This document shows positions 27,734 to 36,505 of a stretch of 64,000 nt of DNA, piece by piece; the stretch's first letter is position 1, and every line of letters starts with the position of its first letter. A model generated the notes under the pieces. It was given only the letters and a program-made list of their open reading frames with translations. It was not told the origin of the DNA and ran no database searches. This stretch comes from Paenibacillus sp. FSL H8-0079. GTDB lineage: Bacteria > Bacillota > Bacilli > Paenibacillales > Paenibacillaceae. The position numbers and the translations under genes were made by a program. The DNA is taken from NCBI RefSeq assembly GCF_037991315.1, contig NZ_CP150300.1:2232001-2296000 (forward strand), given 5' to 3'.

Positions 27734-28546
27734 TTGGAATTTAAAGGAGCTATGGGCGGGATATACCGGCTTACAGAGTGGATTACGCGACTGGCCGCAA
27801 CCAATCTGTTGTGGGCTATTTGTTCGTCGCCGTTCTTGTTTTTCTTGATTATGAAACTGCTCGTTATGCAGCAGAACCTCGCCAACGAATCATTACAAAT
27901 GAACTGGGCTATAGCCATTGTGGCACCGCTTACACTATTCCCGGCGACGTCGGCGCTGTTTACGGTTGTTCGTAAATGGAATATGGGCGATACGGATGTG
28001 CCGATCTTCCGTACTTTCTTTGTAGGTTACAAGGAAAACTATAAGCAAAGTTTAATTGGGGGCATTTTTTACACACTGCTGTTCGCGATTATGTATCTGG
28101 ATTATACGGTATACATGACGCAGTTCCGCAACATGCAGCTCGTAGGAATCATTATGCTTGTGCTGCTTCTCTTGTTATTTGTATCACTCTTTAACTTTTT
28201 CTCGATGGTTGTACACTACCATATGTCCATCGGGCTCATTATCAAAAATGCGGTATTGCTTACGCTGATCAGACCTTTCCGTGTATTCTCCACATTGCTG
28301 GGAAGTGGACTGTTGTTCTACATCGGTTTCCAATATCCGGTTTTGTTCATTTTCTTCATTATCAGTATCATCGCCTGGTTTGCTTTCTTCAACTTCTACG
28401 CAACCTTCAATAAAATGCAGGAGCAGATGGAGAAGATGCAGTTGAAGAAGGAAGAAGAGGAAGCCGCTGCGCTGGCTGAGGAATCAGCAGAGAACGGTGA
28501 AGCATCTGAGCCATCAGACGACAAAAACATTACACTGCAAAAATAA
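27734..28546 (+). CDS. YesL-like (DUF624) membrane protein
   Basis: 270 residues. Early LTEWITRLAATNLLWAICSSP, the following helices and FPATSALFTVVRKW match YesL/DUF624. About five to six membrane segments are followed by a charged, Glu- and Ala-rich cytoplasmic tail (about 225-270) longer than the family norm. In Bacillus yesL lies in a pectin-utilisation locus; here it is alone. TTG 27734 is preceded by GGAGGAGGAG. Confidence 0.75.
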   Translation: MEFKGAMGGIYRLTEWITRLAATNLLWAICSSPFLFFLIMKLLVMQQNLANESLQMNWAIAIVAPLTLFPATSALFTVVRKWNMGDTDVPIFRTFFVGYKENYKQSLIGGIFYTLLFAIMYLDYTVYMTQFRNMQLVGIIMLVLLLLLFVSLFNFFSMVVHYHMSIGLIIKNAVLLTLIRPFRVFSTLLGSGLLFYIGFQYPVLFIFFIISIIAWFAFFNFYATFNKMQEQMEKMQLKKEEEEAAALAEESAENGEASEPSDDKNITLQK

Positions 28547-28563
28547 AACATGATGGATCGCCA

Positions 28564-28592
28564 TTTACTTTTTACACAGTTAGGGATATAAT
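28564..28592 (+). promoter_or_regulatory. Promoter of the 6S-like RNA
   Basis: TATAAT at 28587-28592 with TTTACT 17 bases upstream (28564-28569). Initiation is expected near 28599. Confidence 0.6.
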
Positions 28593-28596
28593 AATT

Positions 28597-28803
28597 GTAC
28601 ATCCTGCGATGTACGTTTCGGTTATTCGTTGTTTTGAACCAATGATGACGTCTTCGGGAGATCAACACAGAATGTTGCTGAAAAGCCCTGTCTATACGAC
28701 ATGGGGACTTCAAAAAGCATTTTTGCGGTCACCCACCTGCCAAGCAGGTTCATAAGACAATGTAGCCGGACGGCATAGGCGGGTTTCTAAATTTTCATGT
28801 ACA
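28597..28803 (+). ncRNA. ssrS: Free-standing structured RNA, probably 6S RNA
   Basis: An untranslated unit of about 205 bases lies between a TATAAT promoter and a strong terminator, with no credible reading frame. The ends can pair (TGTACAT at 28597 with ATGTACA at 28797). Segments such as GCCCTGTCTATACGACATGGGGAC and GGACGGCATAGGCGGGTTTC resemble the 6S family, where 6S mimics an open promoter and binds housekeeping RNA polymerase. The match is from memory of the family pattern, not a model search. A competing 5' hairpin GTACATC-CTGC-GATGTAC is visible. Confidence 0.62.
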
Positions 28804-28804
28804 G

Positions 28805-28846
28805 CACCCTGACTTTTCCTCTTTGAAGGAATTTCAGGGTGTTTTT
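28805..28846 (+). terminator. Terminator of the 6S-like RNA
   Basis: CACCCTGACTTTTCC and GGAATTTCAGGGTG pair with a short loop, followed by TTTTT. Confidence 0.85.
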
Positions 28847-28970
28847 ATGTTGTAATGAATGGTTTTGATTGGTTTTGTGATAAATATGATGCTTACCCTT
28901 TTGTTACTACTTGAACAATGTTACACTAAGATACATAAATGGAACGGTTACATTCAAAGGAGGAAGGGTC

Positions 28971-29363
28971 TTGACCTTAAAGAGAACGCTCGTCGGTATC
29001 ATCCGCAGCATGGAGGGGACCAGCGATCGAGCCAAGGATCCCAAATTAAAAACACGGTATTATAACTTATCCAAAGACAGAGCCTGGGAAGAGGTTTCTT
29101 CGACACTCAAAAAGATTCCAGGTTATAAAGTACTGCACGAAGTGCCTTCTGTTGGAGAAGTTATACTGGAGAAGCGGACTACCTTTGGACGGACGATGGA
29201 TATTACAGTTTCCATTATCTCGGTAAGTCCTGTACGTAGTGCAGTGGATATGTATTCAGCTTCCCGTGGTTCACTTGGAGACTTGGGCTCTAACTATCGG
29301 ACGATTATGAACTTATTCTCTGTACTGGATAAAAAGCTGAGTAAGTATAAAGCAAATGATTGA
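28971..29363 (+). CDS. DUF1499-like cytosolic protein
   Basis: 130 residues from TTG 28971, with AAAGGAGG 6-7 bases upstream. The upstream part of the frame is ignored because it has no start signal. Segments LKTRYYNLSKDRAWEEVSSTL and GEVILEKRTTFGRTMDITVSI look like a small alpha/beta domain of the DUF1499 type. No signal peptide or membrane helix. The function of the family is not established. Confidence 0.7.
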   Translation: MTLKRTLVGIIRSMEGTSDRAKDPKLKTRYYNLSKDRAWEEVSSTLKKIPGYKVLHEVPSVGEVILEKRTTFGRTMDITVSIISVSPVRSAVDMYSASRGSLGDLGSNYRTIMNLFSVLDKKLSKYKAND

Positions 29364-29380
29364 AATAGATGATGAATAAC

Positions 29381-29414
29381 AAAAAGCGAGAGAAGGTTAA
29401 CCTTCCTCGCTTTT
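29381..29414. terminator. Bidirectional terminator
   Basis: AAAAAGCGAGAGAAGG and CCTTCCTCGCTTTT form an inverted repeat between the DUF1499-like gene and tpx. Confidence 0.82.
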
Positions 29415-29435
29415 GTTCTGAACGTATGATAACTT

Positions 29436-29954
29436 CTACAGCAAAGCTTTTACAGCAGCAATCGCTTGCTCGAAGTTAGGGGAGTCTGTCATTTCAGGCA
29501 AATACTCCACATATGTAATCCGGTCTTCAGCATCCACCACAAAAATGGAGCGCATGTCCAACTGGAATTCTTTGATCAGAACGCCGTAGTCTTCACCGAA
29601 AGAACGTGTTTTGTAGTCTGACAATGTTACTACGCGGTCAACGCCAGCTGCTCCGCACCAACGGGCTTGAGCGAACGGAAGGTCAACGCTTACTGTCAAG
29701 ACAACAACATTGTCTCCGAGTTCTCCAGCTTCAACATTGAAACGACGAGTTTGCGCATCGCATACGCCAGTATCCAGGGAAGGAACAACGCTGATCAATT
29801 TGATTTTGCCTGCGAAGTCTTTCAGGGATGCATCTTCAACCAGGTTCTTGCTCAGTGTGAAATCGGGTGCTTGATCGCCCACTTTCAATTCGGGTCCGAT
29901 CAATGTAATAGGGTTGCCTTTAAATGTGGCTTCGCCTGTACGTTCTTGTGTCAT
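29436..29954 (-). CDS. tpx: Thiol peroxidase (2-Cys peroxiredoxin)
   Basis: 172 residues from ATG 29954, which follows AAGGAGG; the frame is open 45 bases further upstream without a ribosome site. The peroxidatic Cys is in [13 protein letters not shown] (about residue 61) and the resolving Cys in ARWCGAAGV (about 95), the spacing of Tpx. It reduces hydrogen peroxide and alkyl peroxides, recycled by thioredoxin. Cytosolic and single-gene. Confidence 0.95.
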   Translation of the reverse strand: MTQERTGEATFKGNPITLIGPELKVGDQAPDFTLSKNLVEDASLKDFAGKIKLISVVPSLDTGVCDAQTRRFNVEAGELGDNVVVLTVSVDLPFAQARWCGAAGVDRVVTLSDYKTRSFGEDYGVLIKEFQLDMRSIFVVDAEDRITYVEYLPEMTDSPNFEQAIAAVKALL

Positions 29955-30102
29955 AATAATGTTCCTCCTTATAAATTGGTGATCCGTGCCAAAATCCATT
30001 ATAATCTTTTATGAAAGGCATTGTCCAATTTGGGCATGTACCATTACGATGGATCAGAGATGTAAGTCCGATCTGAACAGGGTGGAGTGAAAGAAGAAAT
30101 TT

Positions 30103-30729
30103 ATGATATTTATTCGCTATGAGAACTGGAAAGGTTATTTGAAGTATTTCCCTTTGACGTCGATTTTTTTAATTGCCAATGTAGTGATGTTTATCGTGTT
30201 AACGGTAAATGGTGGTTCAACGAACAATATGGTGTTGCTGAAATTCGGGGCGCTTACGAATTATGAACTGTTCGCTTCGGAGTGGTGGCGCTACATTACA
30301 TCCATCTTCCTGCACGCAGGCTTCAGTCATTTATTGTTCAACAGCTTTGCGTTAATTGTATTTGCACCACCGATGGAACGGTTACTCGGATCGGTAAGGT
30401 ATGGTGTGTTGTACCTGGGTGGTGGTGTGTTGGGTAATATTCTTGCTGTTGCATGGTACAACTCAGTTGGCAGTATTACCATCTCGGTGGGTGCTTCAGG
30501 AGCGATCTATGCCGTCTATGGTGCATTCCTGTATGTAGCGCTGTTCCAGCGCACCATGATGGATGAGGCTTCGCGCAAAACGATGTACACCTTGCTTGTG
30601 TTCGGGATTATATTCTCCTTCGCCATGTCGGGCATCAACTGGATGGCTCATCTGGGCGGATTGCTGGGTGGATTCTTTATTTATGGACTGTTGATCAGAT
30701 TGTGGAAACCCCGCAGCTTAAAGCGGTAG
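30103..30729 (+). CDS. Rhomboid family intramembrane serine protease
   Basis: 208 residues, about six membrane helices. The catalytic Ser is in GASGAIYAVYG (about residue 147) and the catalytic His in NWMAHLGGLLGGF (about 193). The HAGFSHLLFNSF segment in helix 2 holds the conserved His and Asn of the active-site region. It cleaves membrane-embedded substrates; none is identifiable here. The ribosome site is weak (GAAAGAAG). Confidence 0.92.
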   Translation: MIFIRYENWKGYLKYFPLTSIFLIANVVMFIVLTVNGGSTNNMVLLKFGALTNYELFASEWWRYITSIFLHAGFSHLLFNSFALIVFAPPMERLLGSVRYGVLYLGGGVLGNILAVAWYNSVGSITISVGASGAIYAVYGAFLYVALFQRTMMDEASRKTMYTLLVFGIIFSFAMSGINWMAHLGGLLGGFFIYGLLIRLWKPRSLKR

Positions 30730-30798
30730 TCAGAACGTTCTCAAGATGGAATGCAATCAAGGATAAGTAGGGTATAACAGATTGGAGCGATCAGGCGA

Positions 30799-31710
30799 GT
30801 GGAATTAAGACAGTTGCATTACTTTTTGAAAGTGGCACAGAAGGAACATGTAACACAGGCTGCTGAAGAGTTGCATGTGGCGCAGTCGGCGGTGAGTCGT
30901 CAGATTCATCAGCTGGAAGAAGAGCTGGGCGTGGACCTTTTTATGCAAAAGGGGCGAAACCTGCAGTTGACTGCAGTAGGACAGCTCTTTTGCAAACGAA
31001 TTGAAGGCATATTGAAAGATCTGGATAAGGCAGTCGGGGAAGTTCATGAGTTTCTGGATCCGGAACATGGGGAGATTCGAATCGGATTTCCGCATAGCCT
31101 GGGGATTCATCTCATTCCTTCCGTTGTGGCTGCTTTCCGCCAGCGCTACCCTAACGTGAAATTCAGATTCAAGCAGGGGATGTTTCCTACACTCATTCGT
31201 GATGTGTTATCGGGAGAAGTAGACTTGGCATTCATTTCTCCATTTCCGGAGAAGCATGATCAAGTGGATGGCGATATTGTACTCACGGAAGAGTTACATG
31301 CCATTCTTCCTCCAAATCATCCATTAGCTGGTGAGGAGACGATTGCGCTCGAACAGCTCAAGGATGATAAGTTTGTATTATTCAGCAAAGGTTATTCTCT
31401 TCGTCCTATTGTGTGGCATGCCTGTCTGGAAGCTGGTTTTACACCCAAGATTGCTTTTGAAGGGGAAGAGACCGACACCATCCGCGGATTGGTCGCTGCG
31501 GGCATGGGGGTCAGTCTGCTGCCTGAGATGGCGTTATTCCAGACGAATCCGTTGCAACCGGCACATGTGGCTATCTCCCATCCAAAAGTAACGCGAACTA
31601 TCGGGTTAATTCATCGTGCGCATGATAAACTGCCGCTGGTTGCTCAGTCCTTTCGTTCATTCTTGCTTGATTATTTCGGTTTACAACAAAACAATACCCC
31701 ATCCGATTAA
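30799..31710 (+). CDS. LysR family transcriptional regulator
   Basis: 303 residues. The N-terminal helix-turn-helix is MELRQLHYFLKVAQKEHVTQAAEELHVAQSAVSRQI (about 1-36), and the C-terminal effector domain contains IGFPHSLGIHLIPSVV. It starts at GTG 30799 with an only moderate ribosome site. LysR regulators usually control a divergent neighbour, but the next gene upstream (rhomboid) is in the same direction. Effector unknown. Its stop lies inside the following terminator. Confidence 0.92.
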   Translation: MELRQLHYFLKVAQKEHVTQAAEELHVAQSAVSRQIHQLEEELGVDLFMQKGRNLQLTAVGQLFCKRIEGILKDLDKAVGEVHEFLDPEHGEIRIGFPHSLGIHLIPSVVAAFRQRYPNVKFRFKQGMFPTLIRDVLSGEVDLAFISPFPEKHDQVDGDIVLTEELHAILPPNHPLAGEETIALEQLKDDKFVLFSKGYSLRPIVWHACLEAGFTPKIAFEGEETDTIRGLVAAGMGVSLLPEMALFQTNPLQPAHVAISHPKVTRTIGLIHRAHDKLPLVAQSFRSFLLDYFGLQQNNTPSD

Positions 31711-31730
31711 CGGTGGGGTATTGTTTTTTG
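31692..31730. terminator. Bidirectional terminator overlapping the LysR stop
   Basis: CAATACCCC and GGGGTATTG form an inverted repeat followed by TTTTTTG. The TAA of the LysR gene is inside the loop. Confidence 0.88.
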
Positions 31731-31753
31731 TTTTTGTTGTATTAAGTATCCAA

Positions 31754-32434
31754 TTAATCACGGCTGTTGAAGATTCCGATGTAACGAATCAATTCAAGCA
31801 GTGAGATCAGCGCTGCAGCAACGTAAGTCAAAGCTGCGGCATTCAGAACTTTAGCAACACCTTTTTCTTCTTCATTGCGGATATAACCTTCAGACACCAT
31901 AATCTCTCTTGCACGATTGCTGGCGTTGAACTCAACCGGCAATGTGATAAGTTGGAACGCAACGGTTACGGAGAAGAAGATGATACCGATACCTACAAGG
32001 TTCATGGCATTGAAGATGAATCCTGCAATCAACAGGAACGGAGCTAATCCGGATGCAAAGTTCACAATTGGGAAGATCCGGTGACGCAGTGCCAGCATCG
32101 GATAACTTTCTTTATGCTGAATGGCGTGGCCAACTTCGTGACACGCTACCGAAACAGCTGAGATTGAGTTTTCATAATATACTGGTTCTGATAAGCGTAC
32201 AACCCGATTGATCGGATCATAGTGATCAGAGAGTGTTCCGCGTACAGGCTCAATTGGAACATCATGCAGGCCATTAGCGTCGAGCATCTGGCGAGCGGCA
32301 TCGTAGCCGGTGATTCCATTCTGGTTGGGGACTTCTGACCAACGTCTAAAAGTACCTTTTACGCGAAATTGCGCCCATAAAGAGAGCAAAAAGGCGATAA
32401 TGATCAATACGAACATACCGTTATTAAAACTCAT
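31754..32434 (-). CDS. Membrane zinc metallopeptidase, YugP type
   Basis: 226 residues from ATG 32434, where GGAGG has the right spacing; ATG 32440 overlaps the site. An N-terminal membrane helix is followed by a soluble part with the zinc motif VACHEVGHAIQH (about 111-122) and then two or three more helices. This is the Zn_peptidase_2 family, with the HEVGH zinc site facing the cytosolic or membrane side. Substrate unknown. It lies 22 bases after the MerR gene in the same direction, so they may form an operon. Confidence 0.88.
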   Translation of the reverse strand: MSFNNGMFVLIIIAFLLSLWAQFRVKGTFRRWSEVPNQNGITGYDAARQMLDANGLHDVPIEPVRGTLSDHYDPINRVVRLSEPVYYENSISAVSVACHEVGHAIQHKESYPMLALRHRIFPIVNFASGLAPFLLIAGFIFNAMNLVGIGIIFFSVTVAFQLITLPVEFNASNRAREIMVSEGYIRNEEEKGVAKVLNAAALTYVAAALISLLELIRYIGIFNSRD

Positions 32435-32462
32435 ATTCATTCCTCCGCTTTCTAATAATAAG

Positions 32463-32891
32463 CTACATCATGGTGTTCTCAAGCAAGATTTTCAGTGCCT
32501 CCATTGTACCGGCACTTTTGGTAAGTAGTCCTGCCATCATCTTGCGTGCTTGTACAGGTTTCATCTCCCCAAGTAGCGGTTTGAGTTCATTAACCTCTCG
32601 CTCAAGTTGTTGCACGTGAAGTTCCAATGTTGTCAATTTGCTGGCAACTTGTTCTTCCGTGCTAACCAGACGCCACTTTTCAAGAGATTGCTTAATCTCG
32701 TCGAGACTATACTTCTCTTGTTTCATCTGTACAATACGTTCAAGCCTGGTTAAAGTTTCATTACTATAGAGACGATAATTTTTTTGTGTACGTTCTTCGG
32801 GAGCGATCAGTCCAAGCTTCGTGTAATAATCAATCGTCCGTTCACTAACACCAGCGGTCTTGGCAAGTTCGCCAATCCGAAAAAGTTTCAT
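32463..32891 (-). CDS. MerR family transcriptional regulator
   Basis: About 142 residues. The DNA-binding half is FRIGELAKTAGVSERTIDYYTKLGLI (about 3-28, cited as a domain) followed by a wing with RLYS. The second half is a coiled coil for dimerisation without obvious metal-binding cysteines. The start at 32891 is chosen by homology of the helix-turn-helix; the frame also opens at GTG 32909 where GAGGTG lies. It may regulate the YugP-type protease gene downstream of it. Confidence 0.85.
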   Translation of the reverse strand: MKLFRIGELAKTAGVSERTIDYYTKLGLIAPEERTQKNYRLYSNETLTRLERIVQMKQEKYSLDEIKQSLEKWRLVSTEEQVASKLTTLELHVQQLEREVNELKPLLGEMKPVQARKMMAGLLTKSAGTMEALKILLENTMM

Positions 32892-32909
32892 ATCCCCAAT
32901 GATATTCAC

Positions 32910-33157
32910 CTCGCTTGCAAGTTCAAATGTAGGGAATTGTAGTTTCCGCTTGCGAATTTATATACTACGCCCAATTTTTCTTACTAATAAGTATGATACA
33001 TGATCTTTAACCGTACAGTCAAACGTTATGCTTTAGTAATCAGCATACTTCATTTCTATATCTATGTGCTCATAGAATGTGATTATGTACTTAAGTGCAA
33101 GAAAAAGACGTATGACTTTATTCCCAGAAATAATTTTCAATTTTGATGAAAATACTC
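32910..33157. other. Non-coding gap between MerR and amt
   Basis: About 250 bases of AT-rich sequence with no reading frame of note. It presumably holds the MerR promoter on the minus strand; no MerR-type spaced palindrome could be assigned with confidence. The amt promoter and the GlnR/TnrA-type site are listed separately at its right end. Confidence 0.4.
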
Positions 33158-33187
33158 TTGTCAACTTTCCTCTCTTCTGCTTATAAT
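33158..33187 (+). promoter_or_regulatory. Predicted promoter of the amt operon
   Basis: TTGTCA at 33158-33163 and perfect TATAAT at 33182-33187, spacing 18. Initiation expected near 33194. Confidence 0.6.
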
Positions 33188-33208
33188 GACATTAAGAGTT
33201 TCACGATA

Positions 33209-33225
33209 TGTGAAGAAACTTAACA
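33209..33225 (+). promoter_or_regulatory. GlnR/TnrA-type operator just below the amt promoter
   Basis: TGTGA-N7-TAACA matches the established TGTNA-N7-TNACA consensus at every fixed position. It lies about 15-31 bases downstream of the predicted start point, where a bound GlnR would be expected to block elongation or clearance, not activate. No second matching site was found upstream of the -35. Confidence 0.6.
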
Positions 33226-33243
33226 TAAGAGGGAGTGGGGTAT

Positions 33244-34644
33244 ATGAGAAAGAAATGGTTAGTTTCCGTGTTAGTAATGCTTACTTTATTCGCTTTTCCG
33301 GTCAGTGCATTCGCAGCTGCGGAGGGGCCAACTAACATTGAACTTCAAAGTGGTTTGAACTCAGCCTTTACGTTTCTGGCTGTTGTACTCGTGTTTTTGA
33401 TGCAAGGGGGATTTGCTTTACTTGAAGCGGGTTCAACACGAATGAAGAATGCAGGACACATTGCGGGTAAGACTATCCTGACATTGGGAATTTCAGTTAT
33501 TGCCTTCTGGGCTTTGGGCTTCGGTCTTGGTTTCGGTAATGGTAACAGCTTCTTTGGAACAACAGGGTTCTTCCTGAGCGGTGACAAAATGGCTGCTTCC
33601 TTCGAATCACTGGCTTTCTCCGATGTTCCATTGACTGTTAAATTCGTATTCCACCTCGCTTTTGCGGCGGTATCTCTGGCCATTGCCTGCGGTGGTATGG
33701 CTGAACGTGCAAAAATGAGCGTATATATTGTATTCGGTACACTGTATACCATTATCATGTATCCGGTTGTTGCTCACTGGGTATGGGGCGGCGGCTGGTT
33801 GGCTGAGCTGGGTATGCAAGACTTTGCAGGATCGACGGTTGTTCACTTGACTGGTGCGACTGCAGCATTGGTAGCGACCATCTTGTTGAAACCACGTATC
33901 GGTAAATACAACAAAGACGGCAAACCTAACATCATTCCAGGTCACAACCAAGTGTATTCCGTACTCGGGGTAATTATCCTCTGGATCGGTTGGTTCGGAT
34001 TTAACCCAGGTAGTACGTTAACTGCTTTGGACGATGGATTCTTTGGTTATGTTGCATTGACTACTAACGTAGCTGCTGCAGCTGGTGGTGTTGCTGCACT
34101 GTTGATCTCTTGGGCAGTTCTTGGCAAGTCCGATATTCCTAGCATGTTGAACGGTGTGCTTGCGGCACTCGTTGCAATTACAGGTGCTTGTGCCTTCGTT
34201 GAGCCTTGGGCAGCTTTGGTTATCGGTGCTTTGGCTGGGGTTATCACATTCTTCACAGCACAGTACTTCGATCGTAAAGGAATTGACGATCCAATCTACG
34301 CTTTCTCCGTACACGGTGTTGCTGGTATGTGGGGAGCAATCTCCACAGGTTTGTTCGCTACACCAGAACTTGCTGAGCATGCGGGTGTAGGTCAAGCGGG
34401 TCTGTTCTATGGCGGTGGATTCCACCAATTGGGCGTACAGCTTCTCGGTCTGGCAGGTGCTTTTGCCTTCGTACTGGTAATGTCCTTCATTATCCTGGGC
34501 GGAATGAAAGCGATCATGGGCATCCGTGTTACTGAAGAAGAAGAAACAATGGGTCTGGATATCAGTGAGCACGGTACTTACGGATACCCTGAACAAATGA
34601 AAAATGTAGATTCTAAATCCAATGGTGGTACGTTCAGCTCCTGA
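33244..34644 (+). CDS. amt: Ammonium transporter (Amt/Rh family)
   Basis: 466 residues, eleven membrane helices after a short signal-peptide-like N-terminus (MRKKWLVSVL...AFAA). Family signatures: VFLMQGGFALLEAGSTR, the pore region with VPLTVKFVFHLAFAAVS (as domain), GDST-like TGATAALVA, the twin-His region VHGVAGMWG, and C-terminal GMKAIMGIRVTEEEE followed by a regulatory tail. It conducts ammonium as a trimer. ATG 33244 follows GGGAGTGGGG. First gene of an operon; usually glnK is next, but here a DUF294 protein follows. Confidence 0.94.
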   Translation: MRKKWLVSVLVMLTLFAFPVSAFAAAEGPTNIELQSGLNSAFTFLAVVLVFLMQGGFALLEAGSTRMKNAGHIAGKTILTLGISVIAFWALGFGLGFGNGNSFFGTTGFFLSGDKMAASFESLAFSDVPLTVKFVFHLAFAAVSLAIACGGMAERAKMSVYIVFGTLYTIIMYPVVAHWVWGGGWLAELGMQDFAGSTVVHLTGATAALVATILLKPRIGKYNKDGKPNIIPGHNQVYSVLGVIILWIGWFGFNPGSTLTALDDGFFGYVALTTNVAAAAGGVAALLISWAVLGKSDIPSMLNGVLAALVAITGACAFVEPWAALVIGALAGVITFFTAQYFDRKGIDDPIYAFSVHGVAGMWGAISTGLFATPELAEHAGVGQAGLFYGGGFHQLGVQLLGLAGAFAFVLVMSFIILGGMKAIMGIRVTEEEETMGLDISEHGTYGYPEQMKNVDSKSNGGTFSS

Positions 34645-34682
34645 GGTGAATAATGCTGAAACATGCTTCAAGGAGGCTGGAC

Positions 34683-35771
34683 ATGATGGAACCCATCTCG
34701 TATACAAACTATTCCTGGTCTTATCAGGGAATCGATGGCGCGGTGTCTTCTCAAGAACTGCGCCAGGCACGTGTGATATTACAGAACGAGCTCCAGGAAT
34801 TGTTGTCCGCTTCCTTGTCGCCGATCGAGTGGTACCAAACGGTAAATGAACTGCATGACCGGATTGCACGGAAAGCAGTAGAGTTATGCATTCAGGGGAT
34901 GGTTGAGGAAGGCTTCGGCCAACCTCCCGTCCCCTATGCCTTTATCGTATTTGGGAGTTCGGGCAGGGAAGAAGCAACGTTATGGAGTGATCAGGATAAT
35001 GGCATGATCATTAGTGATACTCCGCATGAAGGTAAAGATGAATATTTTGCACAGCTCGGACAGCGAATGTCAAATATGTTGGAAGAGCTGGGTTACGCTA
35101 AATGCGAAGGCAAAGTGATGTGTTCAGAGCCACTATGGAGAAAAACGCTGGCGTCATGGAAACAACAATTAGCAGATTGGAGCTCGGATTTGAATTGGGA
35201 GCCCGTTCGTAATCTGATCATTGCTTCAGACATGCGTTTTGTAGCAGGGGAGCAAAGTCTGGCAGAGGAATGGATAACCAGTTTTTATGAACAGTTTAGA
35301 CTGATTCCTGAACTTTCGGATGCAGTTCTTCGCAATACAGTTAAACATAAAGCGACATTAAATGTACTTGGTCGTGTGGTCACAGAGCGATTTGGTGAAC
35401 ATGCAGGCGGATTTGATGTTAAGTATGGTTTGTATATTCCGCTGGTGAACAGTGCTCGTTATTTGGCTTTGCAACATGGGATCAAGGAATCGTCTACGTT
35501 AAAAAGAATGGAGAGACTGACAACACTTGAAGCGGTTCCGTTTACATTACTGGATGCATGCCAGCGGGCGTTCATAGCTGCTCTGAAGTTTCGGAGAAGT
35601 ACACCAGTGGTCATCCAACGGGACTTGCAACATAGCAGTGGGTTCCTAGATGAGAAGCAGATGAAACAAAAACAGATTCATTATGAGCTCAGGGATACGC
35701 TCGGGTTGGTACGACGAGTGCATCGTGCTTTGCAAAGACAGTTACGTTTTGCAGAAAGGAGACGTCCATGA
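34683..35771 (+). CDS. DUF294 nucleotidyltransferase-like protein
   Basis: 362 residues from ATG 34683 (AAGGAGG, spacing 6). An in-frame ATG at 34653 also has a site, GAGGTGA, giving 372 residues. The nucleotidyltransferase core FGSSGREEATLWSDQDNG (about 100-117) holds the GS and DxD metal-binding residues, like the N-terminal part of GlnD, and is followed by the DUF294 C-terminal helical region. Typical CBS domains of larger relatives are absent. It starts just after the amt stop and overlaps the exonuclease gene by 4 bases (ATGA). The modified target is unknown. Confidence 0.86.
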   Translation: MMEPISYTNYSWSYQGIDGAVSSQELRQARVILQNELQELLSASLSPIEWYQTVNELHDRIARKAVELCIQGMVEEGFGQPPVPYAFIVFGSSGREEATLWSDQDNGMIISDTPHEGKDEYFAQLGQRMSNMLEELGYAKCEGKVMCSEPLWRKTLASWKQQLADWSSDLNWEPVRNLIIASDMRFVAGEQSLAEEWITSFYEQFRLIPELSDAVLRNTVKHKATLNVLGRVVTERFGEHAGGFDVKYGLYIPLVNSARYLALQHGIKESSTLKRMERLTTLEAVPFTLLDACQRAFIAALKFRRSTPVVIQRDLQHSSGFLDEKQMKQKQIHYELRDTLGLVRRVHRALQRQLRFAERRRP

Positions 35772-36505
35772 GAGAGCCGGCAAGGGGCAATACAGGATTC
35801 TGGAATTCGCTGCGTCAGGGAGGGGTTCCTTCCGCCATCGCTTCCATCATGGGAGCCCCTACGGCGCAACACATGGCGTTTATCCGCTCTATGATGAGAG
35901 AACAGCGCAGACCTGAAGTACTGCATACGCCTCTAAATGAGCTGGACGCGGTTGTATTTGATCTGGAAACGACGGGTTTTTCTCCCCAGCATGGGGATGA
36001 GATCATCTCATTTGGTGCAGTCCGTATACATGGTGGTGTAGTGCTGGAAGGAGAGCAGTTCTATACGGTGGTTCAATCCAAGACTGCGGTTCCGGAACAT
36101 ATTACTGAACTGACAGGCATCACACAGCAGATGACGCTGGACGCACCAACTTTGCTGGAGGGACTGCATGATTTCATGTCTTTTGTAGGCGGAAATGTTC
36201 TAATTGCACACGCAAGTGCGCATGACCGAGCCTTTCTGAATGCAGCTCTGTGGCGGACTTCAAAGGTAAGGCTGACGCATCGTTTAATCGATACGATGAT
36301 GTTGGCCCGCTGGCTTGAACCAAGCCGGCCGGGGTATGGACTGGATGAATTGCTGGAATCCAGAGGTATTCCGATCTATGGACGTCACCATGCGCTGGAA
36401 GATTCGAAAATGACTGCACAGTTATGGTCCTGCTATCTGGAGGACATGACTCGTAAAAATGTGGAGACTTTGGGTGATCTGTATACCCACTTAAGTCACG
36501 CATAA
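35768..36505 (+). CDS. DnaQ/PolC-type 3'-5' exonuclease
   Basis: 245 residues. DEDDh active site: AVVFDLETTGF (about 60-70, Asp and Glu), then HASAHDRAFLNA (the Asp of motif II, about 146-157) and the HALEDSKMTAQL segment (His and Asp of motif III, about 214-225). The first 55 residues have no clear homology. It may proofread DNA or degrade RNA or small oligonucleotides. ATGA overlap with the DUF294 gene means translational coupling; the pair DUF294 plus exonuclease is a known neighbourhood in other bacteria. Confidence 0.9.
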   Translation: MREPARGNTGFWNSLRQGGVPSAIASIMGAPTAQHMAFIRSMMREQRRPEVLHTPLNELDAVVFDLETTGFSPQHGDEIISFGAVRIHGGVVLEGEQFYTVVQSKTAVPEHITELTGITQQMTLDAPTLLEGLHDFMSFVGGNVLIAHASAHDRAFLNAALWRTSKVRLTHRLIDTMMLARWLEPSRPGYGLDELLESRGIPIYGRHHALEDSKMTAQLWSCYLEDMTRKNVETLGDLYTHLSHA

